Numbered from the stretch's first letter, positions 33,819 through 45,489 are shown. The stretch: 64,000 nucleotides of DNA from Glutinoglossum americanum (GCA_020080175.1 JAGHQL010000015.1:124001-188000); one strand, 5' to 3'. The notes: generated from the letters alone by a model not told the origin. Program-made: numbers and translations.

Positions 33819-35738
33819 TCAGCCATCCTTCTCCAGCACACCAACCTCTTGCCCCTCGAATCGATTCGTCATCCAATATTCTTTCTCATCCGCTGTTAGC
33901 GAATTATCCCCTTTTGCGAGAACATCAATTGCGCCTTTTCCGACCAACTTGATCTCGGCCTTCTCCATCTTCTCTCTGAGCTTGATTTTCCGTATTTCTG
34001 CCTTTCGCGATTTCTTCTCTGATTTCTTTGCGTCCTTCAGGGCCTTTTTAACCTCCTTAACGCGCTTACGTTCTTCTTTGGCCTCGAGCATCTTCCGCCT
34101 TAGCTCCTGCTTCATCTCCTGGATCTCTACTTTCCGTTCACGATCCCTCTCCTTGTACTGCCTTTTTGCGTCACGGTTCCATGTTCGCATGGCATCAGGC
34201 CGTTCGGAAGCAAATGATGTTACAATGGCTTCCATGGCATTAGTCAGTTCGGTAACATCGGCCTTGCTGTCGTGATGTGGATGCAAGGAGCTCGAGTTAG
34301 AAGGTAGTGACGAGGGAAATGAGCGTGATGAACTTGACGTGGACTGCCGGTGGTGAGAAAAAGAACATGGAGAAGGGGGGCCTGATGTGTTGTTCCGGTT
34401 CCAAGCAGTAGTTCCTCTGTTTTGTGCTCTTGAGAGGTGGCCTAGTTGTGCGGCTGATTGGCGAGCGGCTTCCTCTACTTGTTGGCCTGCAAGCCGGCTA
34501 GCCTCATTGAGTTGTACCCCTGAGTAGCGAGCCGCATCACTGACTTGTGAGGCTGTGGAACGGGCAGCCTCTTCTACCTGTTGACCTGTGAGACGGGCCG
34601 CCTCACCAAGCTGCATAGCTGTATAACGAGCTGCGTCTCCGATCTGGGCAGCAGTGTGGCGCACTGCCTCCCCGAGGCCCACGTAGGGGGGGACACCTGT
34701 AGCGCCTGGAGCATATGGAGGGTAGGAATAACTGGCGGAGTGGGGGATCACTAGATTAGGAGCGTCTGGGGTGCTTGGGGCTTCGTGCCCACGTCTTCGC
34801 CCCCGACCCCTGTGACCACACCCATGACTGCCGTTTGGGTCAATATTCCAACGGCTGTGGCGGCCGTGATGCGGGAAGCCACCGTGATGCTCAGTTTGAT
34901 CTCCCCACCTGTCATAACTATAACCTGTGTTGTCGCCGGAGGACGGTGCCTCTTCTCTAGAGGATCCAGAGGGTGGCTGGACAATTCCAACAACCTTCAG
35001 GCCTCTTGGTAAGAAAAACCCCTCATTCCATTCTCTGACTACGGCTTTGATTCTCTTGCTTCTCTCCGTTTCCGACTCGACTTGATTCTCGTCATTGTCG
35101 TCGGATCTTAAAAGGCCATCGAGTTGGGCAGACCGCAATTTTTCGACACTCGAAGAGCCTGTACTTAGGTTATAGCTGATTTCTGCCCTGATCTTTTTAT
35201 CGGCAATTTGAGCGTTTGTGTTTCTGTGATGTTGTGGAAAGAGATGATTCAAAAACGTCGCCCAATCCCGATCATCAACATCTCTGGCCCTCCAAGTAGC
35301 TGAAGGAGGGAATGGAATATCAGAAGGTGTAGCATCTGGAGGAATAATGATGTGGTTTGTAAGGATGTGATTTGGTCGTCGAATGAGCGAGGGCCGACTT
35401 TCAAAGTATGCTAGACTCGAAGAGAGACACGGATTATGAGGTGGGCTTTCGACATCGTGGTGTTGTTGTATGGAGGCTGGAGAATCGGGAGGCGTTAGAA
35501 TAACTGAGGATGTATTTGTTATAGTAGAAAATCCATCGGCTACGGGAAGGACCGCCCCTGGTGAGTTTGGCTCAAGGGCCGAGTAATAGGTTGGGGGGCG
35601 AGTTCCAGCAGAGGACAAAGGTGGAGAGAGTACACCGGTTTGCTCTGGAGGTGACTGTTCCGCTGAAGATGGGGGGGTCAAAGTAGGAGAATTTGGATCC
35701 CTAGGGGTATAAGGTGGGGGCGGGGGGAGATCCGACAT
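33819..35738 (-). CDS. Conserved-looking protein with 11-residue amphipathic repeats
   Basis: Intronless, 639 aa. It begins with a Pro-rich disordered stretch (SDLPPPPPYTPRDPNSPTLT). Residues about 145-235 form a folded-looking block with RDWATFLNHLFPQHHR and, near 230, EWNEGFFLPRGLKVVGIV. A Gly/His/Arg-rich stretch follows. Residues about 355-437 contain seven consecutive 11-residue repeats of the type ARYTAMQLGEA / ARLTGQQVEEA / ARSTASQVSDA. Eleven-residue periodicity is the signature of long amphipathic helices that lie on lipid surfaces or form coiled coils, as in LEA proteins, perilipins and synucleins. The C-terminal 110 residues are a Lys/Arg/Glu-rich coiled coil. I do not recognise a named family; lipid- or membrane-surface binding is an inference from the repeat. 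Confidence 0.85.
   Translation of the reverse strand: MSDLPPPPPYTPRDPNSPTLTPPSSAEQSPPEQTGVLSPPLSSAGTRPPTYYSALEPNSPGAVLPVADGFSTITNTSSVILTPPDSPASIQQHHDVESPPHNPCLSSSLAYFESRPSLIRRPNHILTNHIIIPPDATPSDIPFPPSATWRARDVDDRDWATFLNHLFPQHHRNTNAQIADKKIRAEISYNLSTGSSSVEKLRSAQLDGLLRSDDNDENQVESETERSKRIKAVVREWNEGFFLPRGLKVVGIVQPPSGSSREEAPSSGDNTGYSYDRWGDQTEHHGGFPHHGRHSRWNIDPNGSHGCGHRGRGRRRGHEAPSTPDAPNLVIPHSASYSYPPYAPGATGVPPYVGLGEAVRHTAAQIGDAARYTAMQLGEAARLTGQQVEEAARSTASQVSDAARYSGVQLNEASRLAGQQVEEAARQSAAQLGHLSRAQNRGTTAWNRNNTSGPPSPCSFSHHRQSTSSSSRSFPSSLPSNSSSLHPHHDSKADVTELTNAMEAIVTSFASERPDAMRTWNRDAKRQYKERDRERKVEIQEMKQELRRKMLEAKEERKRVKEVKKALKDAKKSEKKSRKAEIRKIKLREKMEKAEIKLVGKGAIDVLAKGDNSLTADEKEYWMTNRFEGQEVGVLEKDG
34425..34673 (-). 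repeat. 33-bp (11-codon) tandem coding repeat
   Basis: Seven diverged 33-bp units encode the 11-residue repeats described for the enclosing gene. Ala, Arg, Gln and Glu/Asp positions recur every 11 residues. Confidence 0.8.
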
Positions 35739-36324
35739 TTTCGCAAACTGACGATCGGGTGCATAGACCTACAAAGAACTGGAGAAAGGTGAATGAGTGG
35801 CAGAAGATGGGCGGCGGCCGCAAGGAACAGCAGGTGGAGATGAAGCTGTTAAAGTATGGCCGGTGGCCTGGCATTTAACAATTCTGAGGTTGTGGTTCGT
35901 AAGCAATACTTCGCCCTTGGGGTCCAGCGGTCAGAGAGATGAGGCACCGGTGCAGGCGTTGCGCAGTCATTCCTGCAGGTTGACGCGGCATCTGACCGTC
36001 AAGAATCCCCTTCGAAGAACAATAGGATAGAGAGTGCTGCAATTACCGAGAGAAATATTGATGTACAGGCTTCTCGTTGGGCTGTCTCGTATTCGTCTCT
36101 TCTGTGCTTCAGCCTGACGCGCAAGCAGTTCGGCTCAGCCTGCCAAGTGAAGATATCGTTCGGCCCAATCCGGATCTTGGGACCACAGGAGTATTTATTT
36201 TTCCTTTGTTCCCTGGTGACGTCGGCGTTTGGTGCATACTGCCCCGAAATGGGGTGGTATCAGTCGTCATCATTAATCTCTAAACAGCAGTTTATGGGGG
36301 ATAGACGGCAGCATTTTCACAGCG
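35739..36324. promoter_or_regulatory. Divergent promoter region
   Basis: Separates the start codons of the 11-mer repeat gene (-) and the SDR gene (+). No TATA box was recognised. Confidence 0.4.
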
Positions 36325-37304
36325 ATGTCAACAGACCCTTTGCGCCCCACATGGGGCAGAACGTCTTCCACGAATCTGACAGGAGGCCTGGCTCAACGGC
36401 CACTGGAGGGGAAACTGGCAATCATCACTGGCGCTTCACGGGGTACGTCAAGCTCCTAAAACGGAATCAAGCTGGTCTCCAAAGCTCACCTATCAATGGC
36501 AAAGGCATCGGTGCAGCCATTGCCCGCAATCTTGCCTCCAAAGGCGCTTCCCTCGTCATGAACTACTCATCTGAATCTTCTAACTCTAGTATAAACCAAC
36601 TGGCTACCGAACTCCAACAATCCCATGGCATCCAGTGCCTAATCGTGCAAGCAGACCTCTCCTCCCCAGCGGCGCCTAGCCACATCGTCAATGTAGCCAA
36701 AAACCACTTCTCTCACCCCAAAACAAATAAATTCCGAATCGATATCATCATCAACAATGCTGGTGTCTCTGGAAACCACCCTGTAGAAGAGGTTACCCCT
36801 GAGGAGTTTTCCAGACAATACGCCGTTAATGTCCTAGCACCACTTCTCCTCGTCCAGTCCGCTTTGCCATACCTCCCCACCGACCGCTCTGGCCGCATTG
36901 TGAACATCTCCAGCGTCTCCTCTAGTCTCGGCTTTATCGGCCAATCCATCTACGGCGGTACTAAAGCTGCTCTCGAAGCTATGACGCGAACCTGGGCGCG
37001 CGAACTGGCCGAAATCGCAACGGTCAATGCAGTGAATCCGGGCCCCGTAGATACGGATATGTATAACGAGAGTTCAGATGCGTTCAGGAATAGGATGCGG
37101 CCGTTTATTCAGAATACGCCGTTGCAGGCAGCCCGGGAAGATGTCGATGAGGAGCGAGTCGTGGAAGCCGCGAAATCGGATGGGGGCAGGCCTGCTTGGG
37201 GCTATGAAGTTGCGGGTGTGGTGGGGATGCTGTGCAGTGAGGAAAGTGGGTGGTGTACGGGGAGTGTGGTGTGCGCTAATGGGGGCATGAAATTTAGTGT
37301 CTAG
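36325..37304 (+). CDS. Short-chain dehydrogenase/reductase
   Basis: Exons 36325-36442 and 36505-37304 (62-bp intron, donor GTACGT) encode 305 aa. The join restores the Rossmann dinucleotide motif TGASRGIG. Other classical SDR marks: NNAG (in IINNAGVSG), Ser in IVNISSVSSSLGF, and the catalytic YxxxK in YGGTKAALE, then NAVNPGPVDTDMY. It is therefore a complete NAD(P)-dependent oxidoreductase of the classical SDR type. The motif set resembles 3-oxoacyl-ACP reductase-like enzymes, but the substrate cannot be assigned. The ATG chosen gives a 39-residue leader before the nucleotide-binding motif; the longer upstream open frame would need no splicing but breaks this motif. Confidence 0.93.
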
Positions 37305-37862
37305 ATTTCGAGTCCGAGATAGGACCATGTGCATACTTCACCCGGGACTTTTTAAAAAGATATAGCTCCCTTCGAGATCTGATAGTGATGTTTCAATTCA
37401 TCTCTAATGTCTAATTCCAATGGCGCCTGCGCGCCAGCTTTCTAGCTTAGAGATCAGGCAAAGCAAAGGAGCACTTTTGTACAAGAGAAGAGGAGTGAAG
37501 TGCGGGAATCTAAAACAGCAAATATAACCGTTACCCCCAGGATGAATGGAAAATGAAGCAATTCCTTTTGGAAAGGACTTTTGGAAAGCACAGAGGATAG
37601 AAAAACACCATCTAATTCTCTGAACGCCGTGTGACCAATGCTAATGCTGTGGAAGGAGAAAATCGCTCAATTCGGAAGGTACGGCATCAAGTCGTTGAAC
37701 GTGATGGGAAGTAAGTAGGTTTTGATGGTTGCGAGGTGGGTTGTGGTCGTCGAGGGCATGAACGGTGTAATGGCGGCACAACCTTTTGGGATTGGGAGAA
37801 CCTCGTCGACTGATAGGTTCTGAAAATATAGATGGCTTAGCCAACCACCAATGGAGGATGAA
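37305..37862. other. Convergent intergenic region
   Basis: Lies between the SDR gene (+) and the UPS/PRELI gene (-) stop codons. No further gene seen. Confidence 0.4.
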
Positions 37863-38488
37863 CTATGCCAACTGCTGCCTTCGCTGCAGTTCCTTCTGCT
37901 CGCCGAACACCCTCCGGCTCATCTCAAGAACCGCCTCAAAACCCTCCCTTCCCTTCTTCGCGTTCTGCCCAAATCTTTCCACCGTGAAATCCTCGATCCC
38001 GTTCTTCACCTTCTGCCAGCCGCCACACAAGGCCATGACCTCAGCGTTTTGCTTAAATTCTGTTCGAGATTCTGGGGACTTCTGATGAGGTTGATAAACG
38101 ACAGTCTCGCGGACCGAGAGCACGTTAGAATAGGTGAGGTTGGTAGAGCACATCGTAACTTTCTTGGATGCTGGGTCGACGTAGGAAGTCTCGTAGACAT
38201 AGGATACGGCATTGCCGCCCAAGACTGCGGTGACCCACTTTGGCACGGATTGTTGACATGCTATTAATCTTTCGGTCCGCAGCTATGCATAGTTAGGAGA
38301 TTGTATCATCCGGTGAGCCGTGTGCGGGGACTTACTATGCCAGTTTTCGGGTCGACGGTTCGCGATAATGTATCTGTGGCGATAACGTGCGTTGACTTCT
38401 CATTCCATGGGCAGTACTTCCGCCAGTTGGCAGTCGAGACTTCTTCCCATGAGTATTCGAAAGTGCATTTTGATTCGAAGACTTTCAT
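37863..38488 (-). CDS. PRELI/MSF1 (UPS) family mitochondrial lipid-transfer protein
   Basis: Complement of 38336-38488 and 37863-38282 (53-bp intron, phase 0); 190 aa, the normal family length. The N-terminus MKVFESKCTFEYSWEEVSTA, then NWRKYCPWNE, TLSRTVDPKTGILRTERL and, near residue 100, SYVYETSYVDP are typical PRELI/MSF1 features. UPS proteins shuttle phosphatidic acid or phosphatidylserine across the mitochondrial intermembrane space together with Mdm35. This feeds cardiolipin and phosphatidylethanolamine synthesis. I cannot decide between the Ups1 and Ups2/3 branches by eye, so no symbol is given. The protein has no cleavable presequence, as usual for this family. Confidence 0.92.
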
Positions 38489-39646
38489 AGTGGGTTTATC
38501 GTAAATGCTCAGGGTCGCGGGTTCGTTTCGCCTGAAAGAGATTCCTTACGAAACAAATGATTGTGGCTTTGGCAAGAAAGGCAAACCAAAATGGACCTTC
38601 CTCCCAACGCAATGAATGATCGTCTTATGGGGAAAGACTGACTGAACCTGGGATGAAAGAAAAGGTTCTAGGCCGAACTGGAGTGAGGATGAATATATCC
38701 TTCGAGGTAAAAAAGTTTGATGCGTTTAACTCCAATGGGAGACGGGAAAAGTTCTGCGCGCAAATTTTCGCCTCTTTCTATGTGGCGTCAAATCATATCG
38801 TTGGGCTGGTACGAGAATCGGCCGGGTTGAATTCCAAGCTATCAATCCCGGATATGCACCTAGCGCCACAGGACGGGTCGATTTAGCCCGATGAGCTTAC
38901 AACCATGGAAATCAGAATCAAGATGAGGCATTGAGAGCGCGGCATGTCGTCGATCGAGCCAGTCAGAGGGTTACATTATCGCGTTCCCAAGAACGGTTAT
39001 GATCAGCACAGAGAGGGAATTTCAACAAGTTCATGCTAGGTAGGCGTCACAACCCCCAAAAAAGCATGTTCCTCGGATGTTCAAGATCATCGAGGACGAG
39101 AACGCTGCACATTTGCAGTTGTGCAATACGGTGTCTTGGAGCTATCTCGTGCAAGCACGGTGCTCTCCGCACTTCCTAGGCCATATCTTACTACAGTACC
39201 AACATTTCTTGGGAGGGAACTCGTAAATAACCAATGAGCCCTGGCCCCCATCTGCTATTCCCCGGCCACTCGCTTCCTTGGGCCCAGCATGGCGAGCAAA
39301 TCAACCTGCAACTGCGTTGCAGCTGTGAGTGTGTGTGTCGCAGAAAGGCGGAGACGTCTAGTGAGAGCCCCCCTGAGAGCTCACGTTCCATCCAAGCTCT
39401 TATTGGATCTGGGCGGGCCTACTTATATCGAGACGACTGCCCTTCTTGCGCGTACTCCTCTTTCTTCCCTAACACCCATCGCTCCTCACCCCATTGCTCT
39501 GCGCCTCGTTCGCATCGCACTTGCTGTGCGACCTTGTCGCTCGCGCCATTAATCAGCGCGCCATTATATCCCTCGCGCTTCAATACTTGACACGCATTTT
39601 GGCCCTTTTCTTTCCCCATCCCTAAGCACCTGTTGTAGTCATCATC
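38489..39646. promoter_or_regulatory. 1.2-kb divergent promoter region (UPS / DOT5)
   Basis: Separates two start codons pointing apart. The part next to DOT5 is CT-rich. Small open frames (for example 39289-39552) show no family features. Confidence 0.4.
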
Positions 39647-40539
39647 ATGCCCGTCGAGCTCCGCAAGCGCAAGGCTCCCGCAGCTCCCGCGGCGCCCGCA
39701 CCTCCCGCAAAGAAAGCGAGCCGCACAACCACTAAAACTAATCCCGTGAAAGCTGTTGCGGCGAAAGCTAAGGCCGCCATTACCGCGAACACTAAAAAAC
39801 CTTCCACCACTGCTGTGACCAAGAACGCGACTAACGGCGCACCTACTGTGGCGGTTCCTAAAGGGGGAATTGACAAGGTGAAAGTCGGTGACGTGGTCAC
39901 ACTTGAGGGTTTTGGGGGCGAGGTTGAGACCAATGATGGAGTGAAGACTACTCTGAAGGCATTGGTTGAAGGGAGCAAAAATGGGGTGGCGATTTTCACC
40001 TATCCCAAAGCTTCAACCCCGGGTTGTAAGCTGATTTACCCCATTAGTTGCTGCCTCCTCGCCTCGGCTAACACACTCTAGGTACCACACAGGCTTGCAA
40101 TTTCCGTGATGGGTATACATCGCTCACCAGCACGGGGCTCTCCATTTATGGGCTCTCTACCGACTCGCCAAAGGCGAATACGAATTTTAAGACAAAACAG
40201 AACTTACCATATACCCTTCTATGCGATCCGGATGCGTCGCTGATCGGAGCCATTGGGCTGAAGAAAAGCCCGAAAGGCACAACAAGAGGTGTGTTCGTGA
40301 TTGATAAAGAAGGCAAAGTCCTGGCTGCAGAACCTGGAAGCCCGACTACGACTGTGGACGTAGTAAAGAAGTTGGTTGGAGGGGTTGAAGCGAATGGAAT
40401 TGCCAATGATGCTGCGGACAAGGAAGCGGATAAGAAGAAGGAGGATGTGGAGAAGGCTGAGGTGGCCGGTGAAGTCGCTGATACAGCTGCCAAGCTTGAT
40501 GGAGGTGTAGAGGGGAATGGGGAAACGGCCAAAGCATGA
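39647..40539 (+). CDS. DOT5: Nuclear thiol peroxidase Dot5 (BCP/PrxQ-type peroxiredoxin)
   Basis: Exons 39647-40025 and 40082-40539 (56-bp intron) encode 278 aa. The peroxidatic Cys127 is rebuilt across the intron in ASTPGCTTQACNFRD; Cys132 is the likely resolving residue, as in PrxQ/BCP enzymes. The downstream fold marks YGLSTDSPKANTNF, LPYTLLCDPD and GVFVIDKEGKVL are present. The first 75 residues are Lys/Ala/Pro-rich with basic clusters (RKRKAP, PPAKKASR), consistent with a nuclear localisation signal, as in yeast Dot5. It reduces alkyl hydroperoxides and is linked to telomeric silencing in yeast. The C-terminal 55 residues are an acidic Ala/Glu/Lys-rich extension not needed for the fold. 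Confidence 0.95.
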
Positions 40540-41147
40540 GCGCCTCAGCATAGGCATTTCTCATTTTCTACTTCCTTGGTATCTATGATTGAGCGGCTGA
40601 TAAGAAATGGTCTTTGGTCTATGCTTTCTTCGTTTCTTGTCTATAGGGGGCTCACTGATAGGTATGGGTATTCCTTTGGGATGTTCTTTTCCTTTCTTAG
40701 TCTATTGGTGGTCTACCCAGAATTAACCGCCATAAAATATCAGTAACGATAGCATTTAAACCCAAAAAAGGAGATGTTTCGAATATATATCCTACTAGTC
40801 ATTTGTGAAAGTAGGTTTTTTTTTTCTTTCCTGCAAAAGTTTAGCAAATTCTTTCATTTAGATTTTCTGGAATAGCAGAAGGCCTGCCAGCCCTATAGCA
40901 GTTCCTAATATTAAGGAATAAAATAAAAATCTAGAGTTTGCTAGGACTCGTCCGCGATCCGGCCCGCTTATTACTTATTGAGGTCGCTTGCCAAGCATCT
41001 CCAACTTCAACTCCCATCTACCATCTGAGAGTGAAGTCTGTACGCCCAGACCCGCTATAATAGACCTACCCAAATTGTTTGTGACTCAACGGCTGACTGT
41101 TGATAGACCGTATAAGTGTCTCTTGTCGTGGGCGATACCAATTCGAG
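40540..41147. other. Intergenic region between DOT5 and the complex I gene
   Basis: AT-rich from about 40,730 to 40,940 with T-runs near 40,816. Holds the DOT5 3' end and the next promoter. No gene seen. Confidence 0.4.
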
Positions 41148-41820
41148 ATGGCGAGCCGGAAAGCCGCTGGCGACGTCGTCTCTGTCTATAAGGTACCAAA
41201 TTATCCGAGAGCATCTCGCACAGCTCTTATTGACCCGGTTGTAGAAATACACTGTTCAATCTACTGGGGTTTGGGATCGCATACGCAGGATTCTCTCAAT
41301 CGACCCAAACCGATCCACTGGCGTCCCGCTGAACCCTCAGTTCCGAAACCCACCTCCAGGCGCCAATCCCCCGGAGCTATATGACGACCCGACGAGCACC
41401 CCTGCGGCTGACCTTGCGGACAATCCGTACTGGAAGCGTGACACGCGGCGGGCCTATCCGCGCCTTAGTGTCGTCAACCAGGCCCATGCTGTCGGGCTGC
41501 TGAGCGTGGGAAGTAAAGCAGCGCCTCTAAGAGAGCTGGTGGGAGAAGATGGAACGAAACAACTTGTGGCTGTAAAGCAAGAAGGTGAAGAAAGGGGTCT
41601 TGCGGCGTTATTCGAGAAGGATAAAGGAAGCGTGGGCAGGGTGCTGGGAGAGGGGGGTCTGCCTCCTCTTCCTGTCAACTTGGGTGGGAAGAATGGGGGA
41701 CGGCTTGAGATTAACAGGGAAGAAGGGTATCCTGAAGAGTGAGCATATCAGCAGCGTGTCATGTGCCTAAAGAGGTAATAGCTGATTACTCTTAGATATC
41801 CGTGTCGGACATTCGCCTAG
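41148..41820 (+). CDS. Complex I 21.3 kDa-type accessory subunit
   Basis: Exons 41148-41192, 41245-41738 and 41796-41820 encode 187 aa. The first 15-codon exon and the last 8-codon exon are very short but fit in phase. Recognisable family segments are KYTVQSTGIWDRIRRILSID, DPNRSTGVPLNP, ADNPYWKRDTRRAYPRLSVV, EGGLPPLP and the C-terminus EEYPCRTFA. These match the fungal NADH:ubiquinone oxidoreductase 21.3 kDa subunit, an accessory subunit of mitochondrial complex I without a redox cofactor. I identify it from memory of that family's sequence, not a search. Two complex I genes (with NDUFS7) lie within 9 kb. Confidence 0.88.
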
Positions 41821-42601
41821 ACCATATAGACCTCAGCGACGGAAGCACAAACCTCATTGCAGATATGTAGTCACCTCTTTACGGCCGAACTGCGATGAGG
41901 CCCCTTTGTTACTTAACGATCGCCCGGTAGCCCGACCATAAATAGATATAAACTATTTTCTTTACCTTTAAGTGTATATTTGTGAACCTAGTATCTCTGA
42001 TGATATTAGTTGTTCTCACCCTATTCTCGATTAACTGTTCCTTTATAGTATGGAAATTTCTGAGCTACTTCATATTGCTTAAATCACTATACGCCCCTAG
42101 ATCTCTATTCACACATCTTAACATTGACGCACTTAGAGACTCTTGGAGTCACCGGCTGTTGTTTTGGACTGTTCGCCTTCAGTTGGATGGTATACGTATA
42201 ATCCTGGCATGATTCCACCTTGTGTGCTGCACGGCTTGCACTGTGTACGGCATTTCGACTAACCTCTCTGGTATTCGGGTTATAGAGAGCCCCTGTTTAA
42301 GCCGCGCACGGAGACCTGAATTCTGGTTATTCACATAGCTCCGATATCGCTGATGGGGTGGACTGGTTTTGGGGGGTTTCGGCGCACTAGTGTTGTTTCC
42401 CTATGTTGCACTCTTTCGCTTCTTCTTCATAACAAACCAGTCACAGAAAGATTCATCGCGTATCTTCTACACATCTTCCCACTGCCCAGTGTGCTGCTGC
42501 TTGGCCTTTTATCATAAGGCCACTGCCAATTGGTTCAATTTGAGTTCACACACAGCCGCGCCCTGACATTGTGGCACGTTGACCTCCAACTGTTTGCCAT
42601 C
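41821..42601. other. AT-rich intergenic region upstream of the RING gene
   Basis: Visibly lower GC from 41,930 to 42,130. No transposon or RNA gene recognised. Confidence 0.4.
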
Positions 42602-45489
42602 ATGTCCGCCACAGAGCTTGCCGCTCTTGAAGCCATCTTCAGTTGCGGCATCTGCTTTGTCTCCTACTCAGACATCTACGGAAATGACAAATTCGTGGAT
42701 ACCTTGAACGACCCTGGCCTTTCATTACCCGGTACTATACCGAAGTTGTGGATGACTAGTTGTGGGCATGTTATTTGTGGCAGGCACCTTGAGGGGGGTG
42801 GTGAGTCTCTCTCTTGTGCTTTTGTTTAACTCAGCTGGATAGATTCTTTTATGTGTCTTATTACTGCTTTCAGCCAACCCCTTCGCCCAAACTCTGGTCG
42901 AACACTACTGACATGCGAGGCCTCTAAGGAGCACCTTTTCACCCTGCTGGAGCTGATGTGATGACAAAGTGTACTGTTTGTACCCGAGACTGCGGCCAGA
43001 AAGAGGATGTTGCTCTGTATCCTATTTGGGGAGTAACGGATGGCTTTTACGATGCGAGACTCCCGAAAGCCTTCTTCAAGGTTCCCCCCGTCAAGTTTGA
43101 CAAGATACATATTGGGGGCGCTAGGTCCCCAGGGCAGTGGAGCGAGCCCGCGAGGAGAGATCGTGAAGCCAATGAACACGCGAGAGAGGCTTTGAGAGTG
43201 GGTTTTATGTGTGCTAGCCGCCATTGTAGAAAAATTCTAACAGTTTCATGTAGTTCCAGTTCATTTCTCTCATTTGCTATGCCAAAGGTATCCGGACTAA
43301 ACTATTTGTGACCGAGCGCGAACGCAATGAGCTCCGGCAGAGGTCCGAACGCGAGCTCAAGGTGTCTCAGGAGGAAAATGCTGGATTGTTGACGTCCTTG
43401 CATCGACTGGATGACCAGCGTGAAAAGTATAGGGACAGGGTAGCAGTACTGGAAGAGGAGAAAGCTGTTTGGCAGCAGAAAAAGCGAATGGCAGTTCACT
43501 ACCTTGGTCTAGTTGGAGCCCTGGCTGAGTATGGTTTTCCTCATGTATTTGTTTCGGTCACTAATAAGATGGCGTAGTGAGAACACGATGCTAAAACAGA
43601 AATTGGTTTCTCTTGGATACTCTGTGGAGAAAGTAAACTATGCCTTTCATGAGGATGAGCTAAACTTCCTTTCCAGCGATCGCGGCGAATTAGGAGCCGC
43701 GGTGGGACAGGGCGGCAGGGCCGACTCGATTGCTCTTAAAGATAGGGACAAGAAATGCGTAGAACCGGGGGCCGTGAGTGCAAGTCAGGCTCATGACATA
43801 CGATCCTCTTCCGACCACAAGAAGAGGAAGTTTTTATCCTCGAGAGGTGAAGTCTCAAGCAAGGCTAGGTCGACGGAAGATCTCAGGGCCGTCCGTCGCC
43901 ATAGTAGCAGGGACGACATGCCTCCTCCTCCCTTGCCACTTGGCAGAGGTCACGCTCATACAGCTAGCCGTGTGTCCTTGTTCGCATCTTCACAACATAC
44001 GAGCGATAGCTTATCTGTAGACCAATTCTCAATGAGTATTCCGGTCATAACCACCAGCCAAACACCAGTCGGCCGAGATGTAGTTATGCCGGATCAGCCG
44101 TCCGAGACACAGCTGAATTGGCCCTTTGCAGGACCGAACCAGATAGATGCTACAAGAGGGCAAACGGCAACAAGTGCCTACTTCTCTAGGCCTCGTACAA
44201 GCCATGTTTTCCGACTTGAGTCGATGGAGTGGGTTAAGGGTGACGACGAACCATCTAATGCCCTTGCGCAGCACGACGCGGCGCATACCGGCAACGGACA
44301 TATGGATAGAGCTAGCGCACTGGGAACCCCCACCTTGACTCTAGCAGAGGCTCGGAATAGCACACAAACCAAAACTACAAGCCGCGAACAGCCGAAAACT
44401 CATGTACTCTCGAAGGATCGGAGTGAACGCCATGGCTCCGCACCATTGACCGAAGCGTCTCTCGCTACTCTGCGGGAGCAGCTTCGTCGAACTGGGTCTC
44501 ACAGCCACCGCCAAAACCAACTTCTATTGTCCATGTCGAACGTCATGCCCCTGTTGGATCGAGACTATCCAAGCCTTGTCGCCGATGGGAGCATCCTCAC
44601 AGGTTCAGCCGCCGACAGGGCAGTGTTCCAACACTCTGTGGTGCGCCAAAATAGTCTTGGAAGCTCACAAGATCGCCCGCTTCTCGAGAGGGGATCGTCC
44701 CTTAATGAAGGGAGCAGCCGGATGTCACTACCGATTTTAGAGCAAGGCTCTTCCAATAATTTTAGCTATAAAGCGGGCTCAGTTTTGAGCAAAGTTGCAA
44801 GTATTAGCTGTAGTGCTGTAAACCCTACCCCTGACACACCGAAGACAGCCATTCGCCATCCTGTAAACAGCCTATCGACAGCTCCTTTTTGGCTTCGGGG
44901 TCTTGGGAACCCTGCAGCACAAAAAGCCGTTATGCAGACCAACAGAAACTCTGACCCTGGGTGGTACAGCTCACAGGCCGAAACCAGGTTGGACAACCCT
45001 CGTGCTCCCCAGGGACAGCCTCTTTTATCGATTGGAAATGCCCGCGGACTAGTATCAAAGTCGAGCAAGTGGATTAAGAGAGGCACCAAGGGTCTTCGTA
45101 ACCTAGCTGCACGCACTCCGTCGGTGACGAGCCCATTTTTCAAGCGTGAGGATATGGGTACACCAAGACGCCCTTCCCCCACTATGGAGGAGAGCGAGAG
45201 CTATGAGGTTTATCAGCGATTCCGTGCCGATGACTGTCCAAGAGCCAGTCGGCATAGCACCCCTGCAGGCGGGATCATTTCTGAAAGAGATTCTTCAGTC
45301 TTGAGATCAGCAGCTATTCGTGAACACATCTCCGGCTCAGCCTCTCCTGAAGACATACTAAGAGCGTCCCTGCCATTTCACCGTCCCTTCACGCCCACCT
45401 ATGCATCACCGAATATAACAATTGTGGAGACCAGTTTCGGTGGCTCTCGCATGGCACCATCAAGCGGGAGGCGGATTGTGAGGCGTTAG
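42602..45489 (+). CDS. RING-type zinc finger and coiled-coil protein
   Basis: Exons 42602-42800, 42932-43197, 43260-43528 and 43578-45489; 881 aa with phases 1, 1, 0 and 2 all matching. The N-terminal RING-like finger reads CGIC (residues 15-18), then CGHVICGRHLEGG and, after intron 1, CTVCTRDC. Intron 1 has a consensus branch point (CTACTGAC). Exons 2-3 encode a helix EALRFISLICYAKGIRTK, then a coiled coil (ERERNELRQRSERELKVSQE) ending at VHYLGLVGALADENTMLKQK and LGYSVEKVNYAF. The remaining 600 residues are disordered, Ser-rich and contain an Arg/Ser-rich C-terminus. RING plus coiled coil plus disordered Ser-rich tail is the layout of Zip3/HEI10-type meiotic SUMO/ubiquitin ligases. That is a similarity of plan, not proven homology. 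Confidence 0.82.

Noticed and set aside
38520-38545. GGGTTCG-type sequence resembling a tRNA T-arm
   Set aside because: No matching acceptor, D-arm or anticodon stem could be paired around it.
41821-42601. Possible degenerate mobile element in an AT-rich stretch
   Set aside because: No terminal repeats, transposase or reverse-transcriptase fragments seen; AT-richness alone is not evidence.
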